DNA of 7,960 bases from an uncultured Ruminococcus sp. Its GTDB lineage: Bacteria; Bacillota; Clostridia; Oscillospirales; Ruminococcaceae. Of the stretch, positions 5,031 to 7,960 are shown in pieces. Position 1 is the first letter of the stretch. The number at the start of each line of letters is the position of its first letter. Under the pieces are notes generated by a model. The model was not told the DNA's origin and searched no databases. It saw only the letters and a program-made list of their open reading frames with translations. The stretch spans positions 1 to 7,960 of the forward strand of contig CAMNFW010000091.1 of NCBI GenBank assembly GCA_946537565.1. The letters run 5' to 3'. The translations under genes and the position numbers were made by a program.

Positions 5031-7131
5031 TTTGCTGATCACCGTCCTGTTCAGATTCAGAGGCAGCTTGTTTTTTCTTATCAGCCTCACGTTTTTCCTT
5101 AGCCTTAGCTTTAGCCTCGGCTTGTTTTTTTGCTTCCTTTTTCTTTTTCAGGCTTTTTCCGGTTATGAAGCCTATCACAGCGAGAATGGCAGCGCCGATA
5201 ATGCTGCAAATTGTAATGAGGAAGCCTTTATTGACATTGGTATTTCCAATGCTTACGGTATCAGTAACAGTTTCAATATCATATGACTTAGCATATTTAT
5301 AAGCAAGGGTATCCTTGTCGGTATAGATCTTGAAGTCGTCGATCTTAACAGAACCAGCATCAGTATTTGTTTCTTCCTCGGAGCTGATATTTTCGTTATT
5401 TTCAGCAGCTTCAGCAGCAGCCTGCGGATCGTATTTAAAACCGAAAGCATAGTCACCGATAGTTTCAAGCTTATCATAGAGTCTTACACTTTTCAGGGAA
5501 GTGCAGTTGTAGAAGGCATCGTGACCGACGCTGACGAGATCTTTTGAAAAACCGACATGATTAAGAGCAGAGCAGTTCTCGAAAGCATAGTTGCCGATTG
5601 CAGTAACATTTTTCATATCAATGCTTTCAAGGTGGGTGCTGCCGCAGAAAGCAGAAAATTCAATTTCTGTGACAGAATCCGGGAGCTTGAATTTTTTATC
5701 CTCTTTAGCCTGGGGATAAGCGATAAGCTTGGTCTTGTCCTTATTGTAAAGCACACCGTCCTTAGAAGAATAATTTCCTGCACCTTCGGTGACAGTTATC
5801 TCTCTGAGGTAAGTGCAGGTAAGGAAAGGCTCTTCACCTTCAATAGAAGTGCAGCCGCCGGGGATAGTGAGAGTGACGAGATAGTCCGGGAAAACAGCCT
5901 CACCAATAGTCTTTACGGTATCCGGGAGAATAAGCTCAGAGCATTCGCATTTAGCAAAAGCAGCCGGGAATATAGCAGTAACAGGGCAGCCGTCGATCTC
6001 ATTGGGAACGATCAGGGTATCAGCCATTGAGTTGCAGACAAGGATAGTGGCTTCGCCGTTATTAACGGAGTATTCATAATCGCCGGAAGTTCTCTTGTCC
6101 ATATTCTCATATTGTTCGATTATGCTGTTTGTTTCATTGGGAACGAATTCAAATTCATTCTTGTAGCCGTACTCTTCATCAACATCAGTAGAATAAGTAT
6201 AAGCGGCAGAGCCATAGGAGCCGACGATAACGAAATCACTGATCGCCGATTCATTTTCATCATAACCGAAAGCGTTATATCCGATAGACTCAACACTGTC
6301 AGGAACGATGATCTTTTTCATAGCAGTGCCGAGGAAAGCACTCTGCCCCACATAGACCAAAGACTCAGGCAGATCAACATTTTCGAGGCTTGAACAGTAC
6401 ATGAAAGCAGCAAGGGAGATCGTTGTGGTTGACTGTGAAAATACTACATCTTTCAGGGCAGTACACTGAACAAAAGCCATAACAGGGATCTCTGTGATCT
6501 TTGACTTGCTCATATCCACTGATTCGAGAGAAGCGCTTTCACCGAAGCAGTGACGTTCGATAGCAGTGACGGTAGACGGGAATACCACCTTTTTCAATGA
6601 TGTGAAATAGAACGCAGCGGTGGCAAGACTTGTGACACCTTCGGGGATATCGAATTCATCAGCGGATTTTTCAGGCGGAAAGAAGATGAGTCTGGTTTTA
6701 TCCTTTGTAAAGAGAACGCCGTCAACGGAACAGAAGTCAGGGTTAGAAGCGTCAACGTTTATCTCCTCCAGAGAAGTACACTGGACGAAGGGATTTTCTG
6801 AGGAAATATAATTGACAGAAGCGGGCAGATTGATTTTTTTAACAGTAGAAACAGCGAAGGCATCAACGCCCAGCTCTGTAACTTTTTTACCGTCGATCTC
6901 CTCAGGAACGGTGACCTCTTCATCATGTGAGCCGCAGCTTTCGATGCAGATCGTATCATCATCAGTAATAGTATAGCCGAAGTCGCTGGTATAGAGAATA
7001 TCTGATTCAGTATCAGCAGCTGAGGTCTCGTCCTCATTGTCGGCAAAGGAGACCGCCGCAGGAGTTGACAGGGCTGAAAAGCACAGCAGCAAGCTCATGG
7101 CAGCAGCGGCATATTTCTTATTAAGTGACAT
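5014..7131 (-). CDS. Membrane-tethered BspA-like LRR_5 surface protein with duplicated LRR region
   Basis: A 705-residue exported protein. Residues 1-30 are a signal peptide (cleavage after SFA), followed by an acidic Ser/Thr segment. Two LRR_5 blocks follow, about 51-330 (eight repeats) and 352-625 (seven). Each block has the same order of landmarks: a Y-x-I/V cap, VP-x-EIDG, a NPF or EPF repeat, DGVL[FY]-x-KDKT[KR]LI, further repeats, then an AFG[YF] capping segment. An acidic Ala/Glu/Asn loop (567-592) interrupts the second cap. A single transmembrane helix (about 636-658) is followed by a KKKK-rich, probably helical tail that ends in Asp/Glu/Gln/Asn. The start at 7131 fits the signal peptide and a GAGAGGG site; an upstream ATG at 7179 would add 16 residues unlike a signal peptide. 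It is first in a two-gene operon and overlaps the next gene. The ligand is unknown. Confidence 0.92.
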   Translation of the reverse strand: MSLNKKYAAAAMSLLLCFSALSTPAAVSFADNEDETSAADTESDILYTSDFGYTITDDDTICIESCGSHDEEVTVPEEIDGKKVTELGVDAFAVSTVKKINLPASVNYISSENPFVQCTSLEEINVDASNPDFCSVDGVLFTKDKTRLIFFPPEKSADEFDIPEGVTSLATAAFYFTSLKKVVFPSTVTAIERHCFGESASLESVDMSKSKITEIPVMAFVQCTALKDVVFSQSTTTISLAAFMYCSSLENVDLPESLVYVGQSAFLGTAMKKIIVPDSVESIGYNAFGYDENESAISDFVIVGSYGSAAYTYSTDVDEEYGYKNEFEFVPNETNSIIEQYENMDKRTSGDYEYSVNNGEATILVCNSMADTLIVPNEIDGCPVTAIFPAAFAKCECSELILPDTVKTIGEAVFPDYLVTLTIPGGCTSIEGEEPFLTCTYLREITVTEGAGNYSSKDGVLYNKDKTKLIAYPQAKEDKKFKLPDSVTEIEFSAFCGSTHLESIDMKNVTAIGNYAFENCSALNHVGFSKDLVSVGHDAFYNCTSLKSVRLYDKLETIGDYAFGFKYDPQAAAEAAENNENISSEEETNTDAGSVKIDDFKIYTDKDTLAYKYAKSYDIETVTDTVSIGNTNVNKGFLITICSIIGAAILAVIGFITGKSLKKKKEAKKQAEAKAKAKEKREADKKKQAASESEQDGDQQNDESN
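5037..5043 (-). promoter_or_regulatory. Ribosome binding site of the second LRR gene, inside the first
   Basis: GGTGATC on the minus strand matches the 3'-terminal part of the extended Shine-Dalgarno sequence (complement of GATCACC in 16S rRNA). It lies 6 nt before the ATG at 5030 and 9 nt before the one at 5027, within the coding sequence of the upstream gene. It decides the start against a longer reading frame that begins at 5090 within the upstream gene. Confidence 0.6.
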
Positions 7132-7148
7132 ATTTTTCCCTCTCTTCA

Positions 7149-7168
7149 GACAGAGCAGATACCCTGTC
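7149..7168 (-). promoter_or_regulatory. Possible small 5' leader hairpin before the first LRR gene
   Basis: GACAG (7149-7153) and CTGTC (7164-7168) form an inverted pair, extendable by one G-U, just upstream of the GAGAGGG ribosome binding site in the leader of the LRR transcript. It is short and may have no function. Confidence 0.25.
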
Positions 7169-7188
7169 CATAATTGCAATATAAAATC

Positions 7189-7217
7189 ATTATATCACAA
7201 AGCTTTCAGCAATGCAA
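7189..7217 (-). promoter_or_regulatory. Extended -10 sigma-A promoter of the LRR pair
   Basis: On the minus strand TATAAT (7189-7194) is preceded by TGA, making an extended -10. TTGCAT (7212-7217) sits 17 nt upstream as a weak -35. Transcription should begin near 7182, leaving a leader of about 50 nt before the ATG at 7131. The intact -10 and extension compensate for the poor -35. Confidence 0.7.
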
Positions 7218-7344
7218 TAAATTTCACATATTTTTCATTGTAAGGAACATTCAGACAACAGCGGAGGCATTAGTGATCAGGCATTTCCGGCGGTGATATA
7301 TTGGATTTGGCAGGGCTGAAAAAGGCATTTCAGATAAGAGTGTG

Positions 7345-7374
7345 TGTATATTTCATAAAACTCTGTCAATAATA
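7345..7374 (+). promoter_or_regulatory. Possible sigma-G (forespore) promoter of spoVAC
   Basis: TGTATA (7345-7350) and AATAATA (7368-7374) are separated by 17 nt. In Bacillus subtilis the sigma-G consensus is about TGAATA and CATACTA with 17-18 nt, so 5 of 6 and 5 of 7 positions agree. The predicted start, about 7381, is just upstream of the ribosome binding site. Sigma-G control is established for spoVA operons in Bacillus. I saw no good sigma-A promoter here, but the match is loose. Confidence 0.4.
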
Positions 7375-7401
7375 TCTCCAGAAAAAGAAAGGGGAGATCA
7401 T

Positions 7402-7848
7402 ATGAATATCACACCTCAGACGTACCAGAAAATGAGCAAACGAGCTGAGCCTAAGTCAAATACAAAGGCAAATGTTGCCGCAGCATTTTTAGCAGGCGGA
7501 GGAATATGTGTATTGGGGCAGCTGCTGTTATCAGCTTTCACCTATGCTGGAATGGACAAAATTGAAGCCGGCACATGGACATCAATGATACTTGTAATGC
7601 TCAGTGCAGTATTCACAGGGGTTGGATTGTATGAGAAACTGGCGAAATATGCAGGAGCTGGAACTCTTGTACCGATAACGGGATTCTCCAATGCAATAAG
7701 CTCGTCAGCGATCGAAGCCAAATCCGAGGGCTGGGTGCTTGGAGTCGGAGCGAAGATCTTCACCATTGCCGGACCGGTGATACTTTACGGCACAAGTGCT
7801 GCTCTTGTATATGGTATACTATATTATATAGTAACAAGCTTTATGTGA
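7402..7848 (+). CDS. spoVAC: Stage V sporulation protein AC
   Basis: A 148-residue membrane protein, close to the length of Bacillus SpoVAC (about 150). SpoVA proteins form the channel in the spore inner membrane that takes up calcium-dipicolinate during sporulation and releases it in germination; Bacillus SpoVAC itself has been reported to act as a mechanosensitive channel. Visible features are a charged N-terminus (1-24), membrane segments at about 25-45 and 58-77, and the family's conserved stretch with GAGTLVPITGFSNAI (85-99) and EGWVLGVGAKIF (109-120). A hydrophobic region (about 112-147) follows that could hold one or two helices. The ATG at 7402 follows AAAGGGG (7388-7394) at normal spacing; a start 60 nt upstream lacks a ribosome binding site and would add a non-conserved extension. 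In clostridia spoVAC is usually followed by spoVAD and spoVAE, in keeping with the gene start seen at the right edge. Confidence 0.94.
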   Translation: MNITPQTYQKMSKRAEPKSNTKANVAAAFLAGGGICVLGQLLLSAFTYAGMDKIEAGTWTSMILVMLSAVFTGVGLYEKLAKYAGAGTLVPITGFSNAISSSAIEAKSEGWVLGVGAKIFTIAGPVILYGTSAALVYGILYYIVTSFM

Positions 7849-7868
7849 CGGCGGCAGAGCGTGAAAAG

Positions 7869-7893
7869 AAAAAAATCCCCGGCACAGCCGGGG
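7869..7893 (-). terminator. Intrinsic terminator oriented on the minus strand, after spoVAC
   Basis: CCCCGGC (7877-7883) and GCCGGGG (7887-7893) are perfect 7-nt arms around ACA. On the plus strand the sequence after the hairpin is CGAAATAAG, with no T-run. On the minus strand the hairpin is followed by A and seven T, then C and four T, a textbook terminator. It would stop transcription entering from the right on the minus strand. Confidence 0.7.
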
Positions 7894-7931
7894 CGAAATA
7901 AGATTAAAACAAAAATTGTGTGTAGAACAAA

Positions 7932-7940
7932 AGAAAGGAG
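7932..7940 (+). promoter_or_regulatory. Strong ribosome binding site for a gene at the right edge
   Basis: AGAAAGGAG is an almost complete match to the 16S rRNA anti-Shine-Dalgarno sequence. It implies a plus-strand gene starting within the last bases or just beyond the window. Confidence 0.6.
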
Positions 7941-7952
7941 ACAACAAAACGA

Positions 7953-7960
7953 GTGTTAAT
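7953..7960 (+). CDS. Possible start of the next gene, perhaps spoVAD (only 8 bases seen)
   Basis: A GTG at 7953 follows the AGAAAGGAG site by 12 nt, rather long but usable spacing. Only GTG-TTA and two further bases are visible. spoVAD is the expected neighbour of spoVAC in clostridia, which is the only reason to suggest it; the sequence itself cannot confirm it. A minus-strand gene ending at TAA (7956-7958) is an alternative, and the minus-strand terminator nearby would fit that. Confidence 0.35.

Noticed and set aside
5031..5090. Longer N-terminus for the second LRR protein
   Set aside because: It would put about 20 basic residues before a clear signal peptide and has no suitable ribosome binding site; the ATG at 5030 or 5027 fits both.
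5557..6030. Open frame of 157 codons on the plus strand
   Set aside because: It is antisense to the well-supported LRR gene, has no ribosome binding site or recognisable domain, and mirrors the low-stop codon use of the LRR repeats.
3666..7131. The 23-residue periodicity considered as a CRISPR-like or DNA repeat array
   Set aside because: The repetition is at the protein level (LRR_5); the DNA units vary too much in sequence and show no spacer structure.
7218..7344. Upstream part of the LRR-spoVAC gap checked for a small RNA or riboswitch
   Set aside because: No stable hairpin with T-run or conserved aptamer pattern was visible; there is no support beyond the promoters at its ends.
7342..7401. 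Longer N-terminus for SpoVAC
   Set aside because: The upstream ATG lacks a ribosome binding site, would overlap the candidate promoter, and the extension is not part of the family.

Overview
The window looks like chromosomal DNA from a Gram-positive, spore-forming gut clostridium, most likely a Ruminococcus-like member of the Oscillospiraceae. The reasons are near-consensus sigma-A promoters, strong AGGAGG-type ribosome binding sites, a spoVAC gene, lipoproteins with clostridial-style lipoboxes and Thr/Glu-rich linkers, and BspA-type (LRR_5) leucine-rich repeat proteins. The genus is inferred from this general style, not from a marker gene.

Layout. Positions 1-889 (minus) hold a secreted SGNH/GDSL hydrolase that runs off the left edge before its catalytic Asp-His block. 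Positions 890-1218 are a divergent promoter region with one excellent sigma-A promoter on each strand; the two share a 12-nt and a 9-nt identical block across the -10 and the start of transcription. Positions 1219-3619 (plus) are a three-gene operon of related lipoproteins, each with a signal peptide, a lipobox cysteine, a low-complexity linker and two copies of a small G-x-W/Y beta-type repeat. A bidirectional terminator (about 3620-3667) separates this operon from a convergent pair of minus-strand genes (7131 to 3666). The pair encodes two signal-peptide-bearing LRR_5 proteins, each ending in a single transmembrane helix and a charged tail; their reading frames overlap. Their promoter lies at 7189-7217. 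At 7402-7848 (plus) lies spoVAC, preceded by a possible sigma-G promoter. It is followed by a strong ribosome binding site for a probable next gene (perhaps spoVAD) starting near the right edge, and by a hairpin whose T-tract is on the opposite strand.

Taken together, six of the seven identifiable genes make exported or membrane-anchored products facing outside: one secreted esterase-like enzyme, three lipoproteins and two membrane-tethered LRR proteins. spoVAC is a spore membrane protein. The least described part is the three-lipoprotein family together with the convergent membrane-tethered LRR pair. The two shared promoter blocks suggest that the hydrolase and the lipoproteins may be expressed together, but this is inference. 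No mobile element, CRISPR array, tRNA or rRNA was recognised.
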